A DNA stretch of 64,000 nucleotides from Actinophytocola algeriensis (lineage in GTDB: Bacteria > Actinomycetota > Actinomycetes > Mycobacteriales > Pseudonocardiaceae). Positions within the stretch are counted from its first letter, which is position 1, and each line of letters begins with the position of its first letter. The DNA is taken from NCBI RefSeq assembly GCF_014203735.1, contig NZ_JACHJQ010000015.1:32801-96800 (forward strand), given 5' to 3'. A program made the translations under genes and the position numbers. The notes under the pieces are model-generated. The model searched no databases, was not told the DNA's origin, and saw only the letters and a list, made by a program, of their open reading frames with translations. This document shows, piece by piece, positions 10,682 through 19,113 of this stretch.

Positions 10682-11126
10682 CTAACAGTGGTCCTCAAAG
10701 GATCACGGAAACAATCTTGAAGTGATCCACTTCGGATGGCGATAGGAGCCCTCTGAGCTGGTGAAGGGGCTACTATGCGATCGTCGGGCCGACAGGACAG
10801 GTTGCCCCTGAGCACCTCACCCGCGCGTCTTCCAGGAACCCTCTGCCTGCTCTCGCAGGATGTTGTTGTCCATCGCGTTGGCGACACGCAGAGGTCTCGT
10901 GCCCGAGTTCGCGAGCTTCGCGTGCTGTTCGGTCGCCTGGAAGAGCTGGCAGAGCTTGTGGGCTACTCTCACAGCGTTACCTACATCCCAATACACAGGC
11001 GTTCACCAACGCTGGAGCGCTGCTTTCCAAGCACTTAAGAGCTCTTCACCCTGGTCAACTACGAGTTGTCCAGGCGTGTGCATGCCACCAGAGAAACAAT
11101 AACCGGCTTTTTGGAACGAATAGAAA
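10682..11126. other. Gap between integrase and cargo gene, no gene supported
   Basis: About 445 bases inside the element. Short plus-strand frames (10775-11038, 10860-11102) overlap one another in different frames and show no motif or ribosome binding site. I see no clear hairpin or repeat. Confidence 0.4.
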
Positions 11127-11915
11127 GTGACGGTCAGCTTGCTGGAGATGGCAGTTTCCTTTGTTCTCGGCCTCCTTGGAGGAGTGACTCTCCAGGCCTA
11201 CCTTCGGCCACTGTCGGCTCTCATCGAACGTCGGGCCCGGAAGCACTGGAGTGACCCATTAATAGTCGCCTTTGAACGAGATCCGTCAATCATCTGGTCT
11301 GGCGAAATGGATTGGATGTCGTTTTCTGTCTATATCGATGATCCATCCAGGATTCCAGCCATGCCCATAGGTAGGGCCGAGTGGATGGCAGCTGCACGAT
11401 CGATCAACGCTGTTGATGCGTTTACAACGCAGCTAAAGATCACGTTGCAGGCTAGGACGGAGGCAGCCGTTGTCATCGAGCGTGTTCGCGTTGTGGGACA
11501 CAGAACGATCCCTCTCGATCACGGAATGATTCTCACCAGGCCCACCGGGGGAGCCGAACTGGAACCGAGACGGTTTGAAGTCGAACTGGACGGCTGGGGA
11601 CTTGAACCGCTAATCACCTGGAAGAATCTTGGTAGCGACGGTCAAGACAATCCCCCTGGCCTTAAGTTGGCAGCAGGTGACGTTGAAAGGTTTCATATTT
11701 GGGCAACCACAGGTTACGGCACAGACCAGGCAATGTGGCACGAATGGAGCTTGGTTCTGGATATCTTGGTCGAAGGTGTCAAATTCGAGTACCCGATCAA
11801 CGATAATGGCCAGCCATTCGTCACGGTAGCTGGCGGCGGTCTCCCGCATCGCATGAACGCAGAGGGCACCGAATGGGTAGATTTCGATCCAGATTCGGAT
11901 ACAGCCGGGTCCTGA
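11127..11915 (+). CDS. Unknown membrane-anchored cargo protein of the element
   Basis: 262 residues, not recognised. The N-terminus has a single hydrophobic segment (about residues 5-25, with VSFVLGLLGG) followed by positive charges (LIERRARKH), so the rest is probably cytoplasmic with the helix as anchor. The remainder alternates short hydrophobic strands and polar turns, suggesting a beta-rich domain, with many Trp (ITWKNLG, MWHEWSL). Base composition is less GC-rich than the core genes, as in the integrase N-terminal half. It is the only cargo of the element, which raises the chance that it gives the host a selectable trait such as phage exclusion, but the sequence does not show this. GTG start; no strong ribosome binding site. 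Confidence 0.6.
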   Translation: MTVSLLEMAVSFVLGLLGGVTLQAYLRPLSALIERRARKHWSDPLIVAFERDPSIIWSGEMDWMSFSVYIDDPSRIPAMPIGRAEWMAAARSINAVDAFTTQLKITLQARTEAAVVIERVRVVGHRTIPLDHGMILTRPTGGAELEPRRFEVELDGWGLEPLITWKNLGSDGQDNPPGLKLAAGDVERFHIWATTGYGTDQAMWHEWSLVLDILVEGVKFEYPINDNGQPFVTVAGGGLPHRMNAEGTEWVDFDPDSDTAGS

Positions 11916-11953
11916 GTGGTGACACGCAGGCCCATAGGCCTTGGACGCCCAGC

Positions 11954-11973
11954 GGTCCCCAGATGGTCCCCAA
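11954..11973. promoter_or_regulatory. Candidate integrase arm-type site, right
   Basis: GGTCCCC-AGAT-GGTCCCC followed by AA; it differs from the left copy at 8216-8235 by one base. It sits 94 bases before the attR repeat. Confidence 0.6.
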
Positions 11974-12018
11974 CGCACCGCTAAAGTGATCTTGGTCAAG
12001 ATCGACACCAACACAAGC

Positions 12019-12058
12019 AAGGGCCTCTGACCTGGTCAGATCCAGATCAGAGGCCCTT
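12019..12058 (-). terminator. Hairpin downstream of tRNA-Pro, supplied by the element
   Basis: A 12-bp perfect inverted repeat (AAGGGCCTCTGA at 12019-12030, its complement at 12047-12058) around a 16-base loop. It lies 10 bases beyond the tRNA 3' end and inside the element, so it appears to replace the native terminator now stranded at 8041-8072. There is no clear T run. Confidence 0.6.
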
Positions 12059-12067
12059 GTCGCGACC

Positions 12068-12142
<75 letters not shown>

Positions 12143-12144
12143 GC

Positions 12145-12169
12145 CGCATCTCCTCTTCGAGGAGGTGCG
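12145..12169 (-). terminator. Terminator of der
   Basis: CGCATCTCCTC (12145-12155) pairs with GAGGAGGTGCG (12159-12169) around a TTC loop, 11 bp including one G-T pair. It lies between the end of der and the tRNA. Confidence 0.55.
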
Positions 12170-12194
12170 CGATCAGCCTAGCGTACGCCCGCCG

Positions 12195-13607
12195 TCACTT
12201 CTTACGGGGGCGCTTCTCCCGCACGCGGACCGACAGCCGGATGGGGCTGCCCGTGAAGCCGAACTGTTCGCGGAAGCGCCGTTCGATGAACCGGCGGTAG
12301 CCCGCTTCCAGGAAACCCGTCGTGAACAGCACCAATGTCGGTGGCCGGGTTTGGGCCTGGGTCGCGAACAGGACCTTCGGCTGCTTGCCGCTGCGCACGG
12401 GTGGTGGGGTCGCGGCGATCAGGTCCGACAGCCAGGAGTTGAGCTGGCCGGTCGACACTCGCTGGTCCCACGAGGTCAGGGCGGTGCGGAGGGCCGGGGC
12501 GAGTTTGCGGACCGAGCGGCCGGTGAGGGCCGACACGTTGATGCGTTCCGCCCACGGGACTCGGACCAGGCCTCGGTCCAGCTCTCTTGTGAGCTGGTTT
12601 CGGCGGTCCTCGTCGACCAGGTCCCACTTGTTGAAGGCCAGGACGCAGGCACGGCCGGCGTCGACGACCATCGTGAGGACCCGGAGGTCCTGTTCCGTGA
12701 TCGGTTCCGAGGCGTCCAGCAGGACGATCGCCACCTCGGCGGCTTCGATCGCGGCCCTGGTGCGCAGCGAGGCGTAGTACTCCATGCCGCTCGCTGTTTT
12801 GACGCGTTTGCGCAGGCCGGCGGTGTCCACGAACTGCCAGACCTCACCGTCGAGCTCGACCATCGAGTCCACCGGGTCGACCGTGGTGCCCGCCACCGCG
12901 TCGACCACTGCTCGTTCCTCGCCTACCAGGCGGTTCAGCAGGCTGGACTTGCCGACGTTGGGCTTGCCCACCAGCGCCACGCGGCGCGGGCCGCGGGCGG
13001 CGCCGAAGGCCTCCTTGGGCGTCGCCGGGAGGGCGTGCAGCACCGCGTCGAGCAGGTCGCCGGAGTTGCGGCCGTGCAGGGCGCTCACCGGGAACGGTTC
13101 GCCGAGGCCCAGGGACCACAGGGAGGCGACGTCGGCCAGGAGGCGGTCGTCGTCCACCTTGTTCGCGGCCAGTAGTACCGGCTTGTCGGAGCGGCGCAGG
13201 ACCCTGGCCGCCGCCTCGTCCGTCGTGGTCGCGCCCACGGAGGCGTCGACCACCAGCAGTACCGCGTCGGCGGTGCGCATGGCCAGTTCGGCCTGTGCGG
13301 TGACCGACGCCTGCAGGCCGTCCGCCTTCGGGTCCCAGCCGCCCGTGTCGACCACGGTGAAGCGGCGGCCGTTCCACAGGGCGTCGTAGGCGACGCGGTC
13401 GCGGGTGACGCCCGGTTTGTCCTGTACGACCGCCTCGCGGCGGCCGAGAATGCGGTTCACCAGGGTCGACTTGCCCACGTTCGGGCGGCCGACCACAGCC
13501 AGTACGGGCTGTGGGGGCTCGCTGTCAGTGTCGTCGGGGTGGCCGAACTCCTCGTCGACCGCGGTCCAGTCGGACTCCTCGGCCCAGGTGCCATCCAGCT
13601 CAGTCAT
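12195..13607 (-). CDS. der: Ribosome biogenesis GTPase Der (EngA)
   Basis: 470 residues. Tandem G domains give the family signature: the first P-loop GRPNVGKST is at about residues 40-48, with DTGGWDP as switch II and NKVD; the second has [14 protein letters not shown] and NKWD. A KH-like C-terminal domain ends in a basic tail ([10 protein letters not shown]). Der acts in 50S subunit assembly. The 34 residues before the first G domain are acidic, as in other actinobacterial copies. ATG at 13607 overlaps the plsC stop (ATGACTGA); an ATG at 13619 is a less likely start. It follows cmk and plsC as in the conserved actinobacterial block. Confidence 0.96.
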   Translation of the reverse strand: MTELDGTWAEESDWTAVDEEFGHPDDTDSEPPQPVLAVVGRPNVGKSTLVNRILGRREAVVQDKPGVTRDRVAYDALWNGRRFTVVDTGGWDPKADGLQASVTAQAELAMRTADAVLLVVDASVGATTTDEAAARVLRRSDKPVLLAANKVDDDRLLADVASLWSLGLGEPFPVSALHGRNSGDLLDAVLHALPATPKEAFGAARGPRRVALVGKPNVGKSSLLNRLVGEERAVVDAVAGTTVDPVDSMVELDGEVWQFVDTAGLRKRVKTASGMEYYASLRTRAAIEAAEVAIVLLDASEPITEQDLRVLTMVVDAGRACVLAFNKWDLVDEDRRNQLTRELDRGLVRVPWAERINVSALTGRSVRKLAPALRTALTSWDQRVSTGQLNSWLSDLIAATPPPVRSGKQPKVLFATQAQTRPPTLVLFTTGFLEAGYRRFIERRFREQFGFTGSPIRLSVRVREKRPRKK

Positions 13608-14235
13608 TGCGTTGCTCATCCAGTTCACGCACCAGGTCCGCCAGGTGCTTGCGAATTTCCTCTGTCGCGGCGACGAGGCCCGTGCGTCCACGCTGGACGG
13701 ACAGCCGGAACGGCTCCCCTACCAGAACGTCCAGCTTAGGCCGGAACCTCCGCCGCGCGCCGGGCGGCCGGTACGTGCCGCGCGTCGCGACCGGCAGCAC
13801 GACCGCATCGGTCATGCGCACGAGCCACGCCGCGCCCTGTTCCGCGTGGGCCACGTCGCCGCTTCCCCTTGTGCCCTCGGGGAAAATGCCCACCAGTCCA
13901 CCGGCGCGCAGCACCGCGACGGCGGCCATCATCGGCTCCCGGTCGGCGACACCGCGCCGCACCATGATCTGGCCGAGCCACCGGAACGCGTGTCCGGCGA
14001 CACCCTGCGACAGCTCGGCCTTCACGAGGAACACCGCGCGCCTGCGCACCATCCCGAACAGCACCTGCGGCTCGACGAACGAGCTGTGGTTCGCGACCAG
14101 CACCACCGGACCGGTCGCCGGCACGCGTGACCGGTGGTGGATCCGAATCCGGAACGTCGACCGGTGCAGCCACGTACCGAGCCAGCGCCCGAAGTCGTGC
14201 ACCCACGGCACCGCGCCGGGGGGAAGCGTGCTCAC
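13600..14235 (-). CDS. plsC: 1-acyl-glycerol-3-phosphate acyltransferase family protein
   Basis: 211 residues. PlsC-type acyltransferase that moves an acyl group onto lysophosphatidic acid or a related lysolipid at the membrane. Visible motifs are NHSSFVEPQ (the HX4D-type catalytic box, with E in place of D), FPEGTR (substrate-binding block III) and [10 protein letters not shown] (block IV). The E-for-D change at the catalytic acid position may alter activity and deserves note. GTG start at 14235 overlaps the cmk stop as GTGA. The longer upstream open frame is a shadow of cmk. Confidence 0.9.
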   Translation of the reverse strand: MSTLPPGAVPWVHDFGRWLGTWLHRSTFRIRIHHRSRVPATGPVVLVANHSSFVEPQVLFGMVRRRAVFLVKAELSQGVAGHAFRWLGQIMVRRGVADREPMMAAVAVLRAGGLVGIFPEGTRGSGDVAHAEQGAAWLVRMTDAVVLPVATRGTYRPPGARRRFRPKLDVLVGEPFRLSVQRGRTGLVAATEEIRKHLADLVRELDEQRND

Positions 14236-14951
14236 CAGCCGGCTGCCACCCCACGCAGGTCGCGCTCGTCCACCAGCACCATGATCTCGTCCAGCACGCC
14301 CTGCAGGTCGAGGTCGGTGGTGTCGAGCCAGACCGCGTCGTCGGCGGGCTGCATCGGCGACACGGCCCGGCCGGAGTCGAGCTGGTCGCGGCGGTTGACG
14401 TCCTTGCGGGTGTCGTCGACCGACACGTCCCGGCCGGATGCGCTGTCCTGCAACGACCTCCGCAGCGCGCGGGCGTCGGCGGACGCGGTCAGGTACACCT
14501 TCAGCGCGGCGTCCGGCGCGACGACCGTGCCGATGTCCCGGCCCTCCACGACGATCCCGCCGCGCTCCTCGCACACCTGCGCGATGATCCGCATCTGCCG
14601 CGCGACGAGCAGCGTCCGGACCCCGCCGACCGCGGACACGGCCGACACCGCGAGCGTCACGGCCTGGCCGCGGATCTCGGTGCCGACGTTGTCCCCGCCG
14701 AGGAGTGTCTCCTGGTGGTTGGGGTCGGTGCTGACCTTGAGGTCGACGTTCTCGGCGATGCTGAGCACCGCCTCCTCGTCGTCGGTGGCGACGCCCGACC
14801 GCAGCACGGCCAGCGTCACGGCGCGGTACATCGCGCCCGTGTCCAGGTACCCCGCGCCCAGTGCGTCGGCGAGGCGGCGGGCCACCGTTGACTTCCCGGT
14901 CCCCGACGGGCCGTCCAGCGCGATCACACCACGCAGCTCGCCCAGTTGCAC
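14232..14951 (-). CDS. cmk: Cytidylate kinase
   Basis: 239 residues. Phosphorylates CMP and dCMP. P-loop GPSGTGKST at about residues 14-22, DTGAMYRAVTL (nucleoside-binding segment), GRDIGTVVAPDA and the RR..RD motifs of the LID region are all present. ATG start near a purine-rich tract. In most actinobacteria cmk directly follows rluB; here a block of about 17 kb separates them. First gene of the cmk-plsC-der operon. Confidence 0.96.
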   Translation of the reverse strand: MQLGELRGVIALDGPSGTGKSTVARRLADALGAGYLDTGAMYRAVTLAVLRSGVATDDEEAVLSIAENVDLKVSTDPNHQETLLGGDNVGTEIRGQAVTLAVSAVSAVGGVRTLLVARQMRIIAQVCEERGGIVVEGRDIGTVVAPDAALKVYLTASADARALRRSLQDSASGRDVSVDDTRKDVNRRDQLDSGRAVSPMQPADDAVWLDTTDLDLQGVLDEIMVLVDERDLRGVAAGW

Positions 14952-14992
14952 CGCGCTTGCCTCCTCGAGGTCAGTTCAGTCCATGTTCATTC

Positions 14993-15004
14993 TGCCAGGT
15001 GGCA
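14993..15004. promoter_or_regulatory. Small palindrome in the cmk / protease divergent region
   Basis: TGCCA-GG-TGGCA, a 12-bp perfect dyad about 80 bases upstream of the first protease start. It could be an operator for a regulator encoded elsewhere; no regulator lies next to it. Confidence 0.25.
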
Positions 15005-15085
15005 ACTGTTCACGACCATCAGCCGGTCCGAAGCGCTGACCTGCGCACCTAGCGTCCGAAGAAGTCAACCGAAGGAGGTAGACAC

Positions 15086-15649
15086 ATGTTCCGGCGAACC
15101 GTCCTCGGGGTGGCGGTGGCACTGCTCGGGCTGGTCGGGGTGGCTGCGCCGCAGGCGGCGGCAACCACGGAAGCCCAGGTCAGCACCGCCGCCGTGGTGC
15201 TGACCTACGACGACAGCCAGGCCGCCGAGTTCGTCGACGTGGTCGCGGCTGGTGCCGAGGTGTGGAACACGCACGTGAGCAACGTGCGGCTCGAGAAAGC
15301 CGAGCCAGGTACCGAGGCCGACATCACCATCATCGCGAACGACGGCTGGCCACAGGCCACGCTCGGACCGTTCTTCCCCGGTGAGGGTGGCGCCACGGTC
15401 TGGTACGGCAGGCAGGCCGTGAACGACGGCTACAACCTGGTCCGGATCGCGTCGCACGAGCTCGGCCACATCCTCGGGCTGCCCGACGTGAAGCCGGGTC
15501 CGTGCGAGAGCCTGATGTCCGGCAGCACCGGCGGCGTCGACTGCGACAACGTGAACCCGAACGCCGAGGAGATCGCGGCGGTCGAGGCGAACTACGCGGG
15601 TGGCAGGATTTCGGCGCCGCACAAGGGAACCGTGCTCGTCGAACGGTAA
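15086..15649 (+). CDS. Secreted snapalysin-type metalloprotease (first copy)
   Basis: 187 residues. N-terminal signal peptide: MFRR, then a hydrophobic core, ending near APQAAA. The mature part carries HELGHILGLPD, the HExxHxxGxxD zinc site of peptidase family M7 (snapalysin), and four cysteines near the C-terminus that could form disulphides (PCESLMSG..VDCDN). It should act outside the cell as a small neutral protease. A strong GAAGGAGG ribosome binding site lies 7 bases before the ATG. Divergent from cmk and followed by a paralogue 69 bases downstream. Confidence 0.92.
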   Translation: MFRRTVLGVAVALLGLVGVAAPQAAATTEAQVSTAAVVLTYDDSQAAEFVDVVAAGAEVWNTHVSNVRLEKAEPGTEADITIIANDGWPQATLGPFFPGEGGATVWYGRQAVNDGYNLVRIASHELGHILGLPDVKPGPCESLMSGSTGGVDCDNVNPNAEEIAAVEANYAGGRISAPHKGTVLVER

Positions 15650-15684
15650 CTGGTGACTCCTGACACACCGGCGGGCGAGGGTTA

Positions 15685-15714
15685 ACCTCCAGTTACCCTG
15701 CAATAACTGGAGGT
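15685..15714 (+). promoter_or_regulatory. Hairpin masking the ribosome binding site of the second protease
   Basis: ACCTCCAGTTA (15685-15695) is a perfect 11-bp inverted complement of TAACTGGAGGT (15704-15714), loop of 8. The 3' arm contains the GGAGG that precedes the GTG at 15719, so the fold would hide the ribosome binding site. It could be a thermosensor-like or protein-controlled switch, or an attenuator between the paralogues. Confidence 0.5.
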
Positions 15715-15718
15715 AACC

Positions 15719-16273
15719 GTGTTCCGCAGAGCACTCATAGGGTTGCTTGCCACCGTTTCCACGACCGCGGCGCTGGTCGCCGGCACCGCCCCGCAGGCGG
15801 CCGCTGACGTCCACGCCGCGGTCGTGACCATCACCTACAGCGACGCCCAGGCCGGCGAGTTCGTGAACGCCGTCGCCCAGGGCGTCGCGATCTGGAACGC
15901 CAGCGTCACGAACGTGCGCATCGTGAAGGCCGCGGCCGGTCAGCGCGCCGACGTGCAGGTCATCGCCGACAACGGGTGGCCGCGCGCCACGCTGGGCCCG
16001 GTGCGTCCCGGCGGCCGGGGCACCGTGTGGATGGGCCGCGAGGCCGTGAACGACGGCTACAACGTGGTCCGCATCGCGTCCCACGAGTTCGGCCACATCC
16101 TCGGGCTGCCGGACCGCAAGCCGGGCCCGTGCTCCAGCCTCATGTCGGGTAGCTCCGCGGGCGTGTCCTGCACCAACCCGAACCCGAACTCCACCGAACG
16201 CAGCCGCGTGCAGAGCCTGTACGCGGGCTGGCTCGCCCCGTCCGCCGACGTGGGCAAGGTGCTGGTCGGCTAG
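15719..16273 (+). CDS. Secreted snapalysin-type metalloprotease (second copy)
   Basis: 184 residues, clear paralogue of the preceding gene (shared NDGYN.VRIASHE.GHILGLPD stretch). Signal peptide MFRRALIGLL... ending near APQAAA; zinc site HEFGHILGLPD; GPCSSLMSG and a conserved second Cys. GTG start with GGAGG five bases upstream, the latter buried in a hairpin. Its TAG stop overlaps the TAG stop of the convergent kynureninase gene by two bases. Role: extracellular proteolysis, as for the first copy. Confidence 0.92.
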   Translation: MFRRALIGLLATVSTTAALVAGTAPQAAADVHAAVVTITYSDAQAGEFVNAVAQGVAIWNASVTNVRIVKAAAGQRADVQVIADNGWPRATLGPVRPGGRGTVWMGREAVNDGYNVVRIASHEFGHILGLPDRKPGPCSSLMSGSSAGVSCTNPNPNSTERSRVQSLYAGWLAPSADVGKVLVG

Positions 16274-17463
16274 CGCAGCACCTCGCCGAGCGTGGCGATC
16301 GCGGCCTCGAGCTGCGAGTCCGACAGGTAGGGCGCGGGTCCGAGCCGGAGCTTGTCGCCCCTGCTGTCGGTCAGCACGCCACGTTCGGCGAGCTTCTCCT
16401 GCAGCTTCCCCGCCGCGGGCGCGGTGAGTGCGAGGAACCCGCCGAACGCCTCGCGCGGCGCCGACCGGTCCCGGGTGATCACGTCGGGAGAAGCGTCGAG
16501 GTCGTCGAACAGCGACGCGAGCAACCCGTTCTGGTGCAGCGAGACCTCGCGCAGGAACGACGGCGTGAGTTGGTGTGACGCGAAGAAGTCGAGTACCGCG
16601 GCGGCCCGGTAGTGGCTCGTCGGGTCGTAGGTGGAGCCGGCGAACCGGTCACCGCCCGGCGCGTAGCCCACCAGCCCGGACGCCTTCGACGTCAGGTCCT
16701 CGAACTCGGCGAACCAGCCGGTGATCACCGGGCGCAGGTCCTGCGCGTGCGACGGCAGGCGCAGGAAGCAGTTGCCCTCACCGAGCTGCAGGTACTTGTA
16801 GCCACCGCCGGTGATCCACGCGGACTCGAGCCCGCGCATGGAGAACGGCGCGACGCCGAGCGCGTGGTAGGCGTCGACGAGCAGCTCGGCGCCCTGGTAC
16901 CGGCAGGCCGCGCCGACACCGTCGAGGCTGGGCACGATCCGCGAGGTCTCGAACAGCACGGCCGACACGAGCACCGCGGCCGTGCGGTCGTCGACCTCCG
17001 CCGCGAGCCGCTCGGCGAGCGTTTCGGCCGGTGCCGCCGCGACCCGCACGACCTCGACACCCTCCTCGGCGAGGCGGGCGAGCTGGCGGCGCAGCGTGTG
17101 GAACTCGCCGTCGGTGGTGACGAGCCTGGGCCGGGCCCGCAGGTCCAGGCTGGAGAGGAAGCGGACGACCAGCTCGTGGGTGTTGGCGCCGAGCGCGATG
17201 TCGCCGCCAGTGTCCCTGTCGCCGTCGCCGAGCAGGTCCCGGTAGGCCTGCCGCAGCCGCTCGGCCTTCGCGAACGCGAGGTCCCACTTGGCGTCGACGG
17301 CGGTGGACGCGTCGGTGAACGCCTCGACCTGGCCGTTCAGCGCGACATCCGGCCACGCCTGGTGTGAGTGCCCGGTGAGCAGCAGGCGATCGGCCACCCC
17401 GAACCGTCCATAGTGGACCGACAGCGCGTTGGGGTTGGCGCGCAGCGCGGCCAGTGTGGTCAC
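16270..17463 (-). CDS. kynU: Kynureninase
   Basis: 397 residues. PLP-dependent fold-type I enzyme that cleaves kynurenine to anthranilate and alanine. The PLP-lysine region reads ITGGGYKYLQLGEGNCF, and the PLP-binding Asp lies in LLVDAYHALGV; TTDGEFHTLRRQ is also typical of the family. GTG at 17463 overlaps the stop of the tryptophan dioxygenase gene (GTGA), showing tight coupling. Its product anthranilate is the substrate of the divergent operon starting at 19114. The open frame continues upstream only as a shadow. Confidence 0.92.
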   Translation of the reverse strand: MTTLAALRANPNALSVHYGRFGVADRLLLTGHSHQAWPDVALNGQVEAFTDASTAVDAKWDLAFAKAERLRQAYRDLLGDGDRDTGGDIALGANTHELVVRFLSSLDLRARPRLVTTDGEFHTLRRQLARLAEEGVEVVRVAAAPAETLAERLAAEVDDRTAAVLVSAVLFETSRIVPSLDGVGAACRYQGAELLVDAYHALGVAPFSMRGLESAWITGGGYKYLQLGEGNCFLRLPSHAQDLRPVITGWFAEFEDLTSKASGLVGYAPGGDRFAGSTYDPTSHYRAAAVLDFFASHQLTPSFLREVSLHQNGLLASLFDDLDASPDVITRDRSAPREAFGGFLALTAPAAGKLQEKLAERGVLTDSRGDKLRLGPAPYLSDSQLEAAIATLGEVLR

Positions 17464-18266
17464 AGCTGGCTCCGGACGGCCCAGAGGTCGGGGAACACGG
17501 CGTTGAACAGGGTGGTGCGCAGGTACGCGGCGCCCGCCGACCCGCCGGTGCCGGACTTGCTGCCGATGGTCCGCTCGACCATCTTCACGTGCCGGTACCG
17601 CCATTCCTGCATGCCCTCGTCGAGGTCGACGAGCAGGTCGGCCACTGTGGACGGACCGGAGTCGTCGGCGTAGACCTGCACGAGCACGTCCTGCACCGCC
17701 TCGGACTCGGTCCACTGTGTCCTGACGTCCCGGTTGAGCTCCGCGGCGGGGACGTCGTAACCGGCGCCCGCGAGGTACCGCAGGAACGAGTCGAACACCG
17801 CGGGCCGGGACATGGCCGCGGTGATGCGCGCGTACGCGTCGGAGTCCTTGTCGTACGGCGACAACATCCGCTTGTCGCGCCGCCCGAGCACGGCCTCCAG
17901 CTCGCGGAACTGCCCGGACTGGAAGCCGCTGGACTCGTCGAGGCGCTCGCGGAAGCTCGTGAACTGGCGCGGGGTCATTGTTTCCAGCACGTCGATCTGC
18001 GCGACGACCACCTTGAGGATCGTGAGCGCGCGGCGCAGCGTGCGCGTCGAGTGGGCCGTGTCCCCCTTCTCCAGACTGCGCTGCAGTTGCCCCAGCTCGT
18101 GCAGGAGCTGCTTGAACCACAGTTCGTACACCTGGTGGATGACGATGAACAGCATCTCGTCGTGCTCGTCGGACCGGGGCCGCTGCGCGCCGAGGATCTC
18201 GTCGAGCGCCAGGTACGACGTGTAGGTCAGTGCTGCGGACTGTCCACCTGGGACGGAAGCGGTCAT
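17460..18266 (-). CDS. kynA: Tryptophan 2,3-dioxygenase
   Basis: 268 residues, normal for bacterial enzymes. Haem-dependent first step of the kynurenine pathway, L-tryptophan to N-formylkynurenine. Signature segments are LTYTSYLALDEIL, DEMLFIVIHQVYELWFKQ (with the haem-site His of the family) and EWRYRHVKMVERTIGSKSGTGG, which holds the proximal haem His and the substrate loop. ATG at 18266 overlaps the stop of the paaX-like gene (ATGA). No kynurenine formamidase of the usual KynB type lies nearby. Confidence 0.95.
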   Translation of the reverse strand: MTASVPGGQSAALTYTSYLALDEILGAQRPRSDEHDEMLFIVIHQVYELWFKQLLHELGQLQRSLEKGDTAHSTRTLRRALTILKVVVAQIDVLETMTPRQFTSFRERLDESSGFQSGQFRELEAVLGRRDKRMLSPYDKDSDAYARITAAMSRPAVFDSFLRYLAGAGYDVPAAELNRDVRTQWTESEAVQDVLVQVYADDSGPSTVADLLVDLDEGMQEWRYRHVKMVERTIGSKSGTGGSAGAAYLRTTLFNAVFPDLWAVRSQL

Positions 18267-19063
18267 GGCGCGGTCACCTCGTCGAAGTGGCGCTGGGCCG
18301 CGGGGGCCAGCGCCGGGTACAGGTCGTGGAACAGGCGAAGGGCCTCGGCCCGGCATTCGGGTGCTGGAACCAGGTCCTCCGGCAGCTCCGGGTCGAGTGT
18401 CGGGAACTCGCGGAACGTGTGTACCAGCCGGGTGCGCAGCAACAACGCGGCGCGGTCGTCGGTGACCTCGTGGTCCCGGAAGTGATCGACGAAGTCACGG
18501 TACCGCGCGGAAAGCTCGTCGAGGTCCCACACGCGGGTGACGAACGCGCCGAAGTCGACGGCGGTCGCCGGTCTGCCGAGCATGACCCCGGCGTGGGAGG
18601 CGATGTCCAGTTCGGCGAGCAGTGCGGCCAGTTCCTTCTCGCGGTCGTGCGGCGCGAGCCACGTGCCGTCCTGCACCGAGCCGAAACCGAGGAACCGCAG
18701 CCTGCTCACCAGGCGGGTGCGGGCGAGCCTGCGGCCCTCGGGGATCGAGTGCCACAGCACGGTCCAGGTCGTCTCGGTGCGCGGTCGTTCACCGAGTGTG
18801 AAGATCCGCTGGTCACCTTCGGCGAGCACGGTCACCGTCCTCGGGGTGAGCGCGTAGTGGACGTGCCTGCCGTTCTTGGCCGGCTTGAGGAGGTCGCGCG
18901 CGACGAGCCGGTTCAGCGCGACCCGCGCGGCGCCCTCGGTGAAGCCGAACTCGCCGAGCAGCCGCACCATGCCGCCGGACCAGACGGTGCCGCGCTCACG
19001 CGGGACGTGGTGCGCGCCGAGCAGCGTCAGCACCAGGTCCTGTGGGGCGGGCGAAAAGGTCAC
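18263..19063 (-). CDS. PaaX-family transcriptional repressor
   Basis: 266 residues. N-terminal winged helix (LVLTLLGAHHVP..., FTEGAARVALNRLVARDLL) followed by the central and C-terminal domains of the PaaX family, which usually senses aryl-CoA esters. First gene of the minus-strand operon with kynA and kynU and divergent from the anthraniloyl-CoA operon, so it probably controls both; anthraniloyl-CoA or a later CoA ester is the natural guess for the inducer. GTG start at 19063 lies six bases after a TATGCT -10 box, implying a leaderless message and autoregulation. Confidence 0.9.
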   Translation of the reverse strand: MTFSPAPQDLVLTLLGAHHVPRERGTVWSGGMVRLLGEFGFTEGAARVALNRLVARDLLKPAKNGRHVHYALTPRTVTVLAEGDQRIFTLGERPRTETTWTVLWHSIPEGRRLARTRLVSRLRFLGFGSVQDGTWLAPHDREKELAALLAELDIASHAGVMLGRPATAVDFGAFVTRVWDLDELSARYRDFVDHFRDHEVTDDRAALLLRTRLVHTFREFPTLDPELPEDLVPAPECRAEALRLFHDLYPALAPAAQRHFDEVTAP

Positions 19064-19069
19064 CTCCGC

Positions 19070-19106
19070 AGCATAGTTGACGCCTCAGCGGGGTCAACCG
19101 TAATGT
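19070..19106. promoter_or_regulatory. Overlapping divergent leaderless promoters with PaaX-type operator
   Basis: Plus strand: -35 TTGACG (19077-19082), 18-bp spacer, -10 TAATGT (19101-19106), then GTG at 19114. Minus strand: -35 TTGACC (19097-19092), 16-bp spacer, -10 TATGCT (19075-19070), then GTG at 19063. The two -35 boxes are the arms of an inverted repeat GTTGAC (19076-19081) / GTCAAC (19093-19098), a natural operator for the neighbouring PaaX-like protein. Both genes would be leaderless. Confidence 0.65.
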
Positions 19107-19113
19107 GTCGTGG

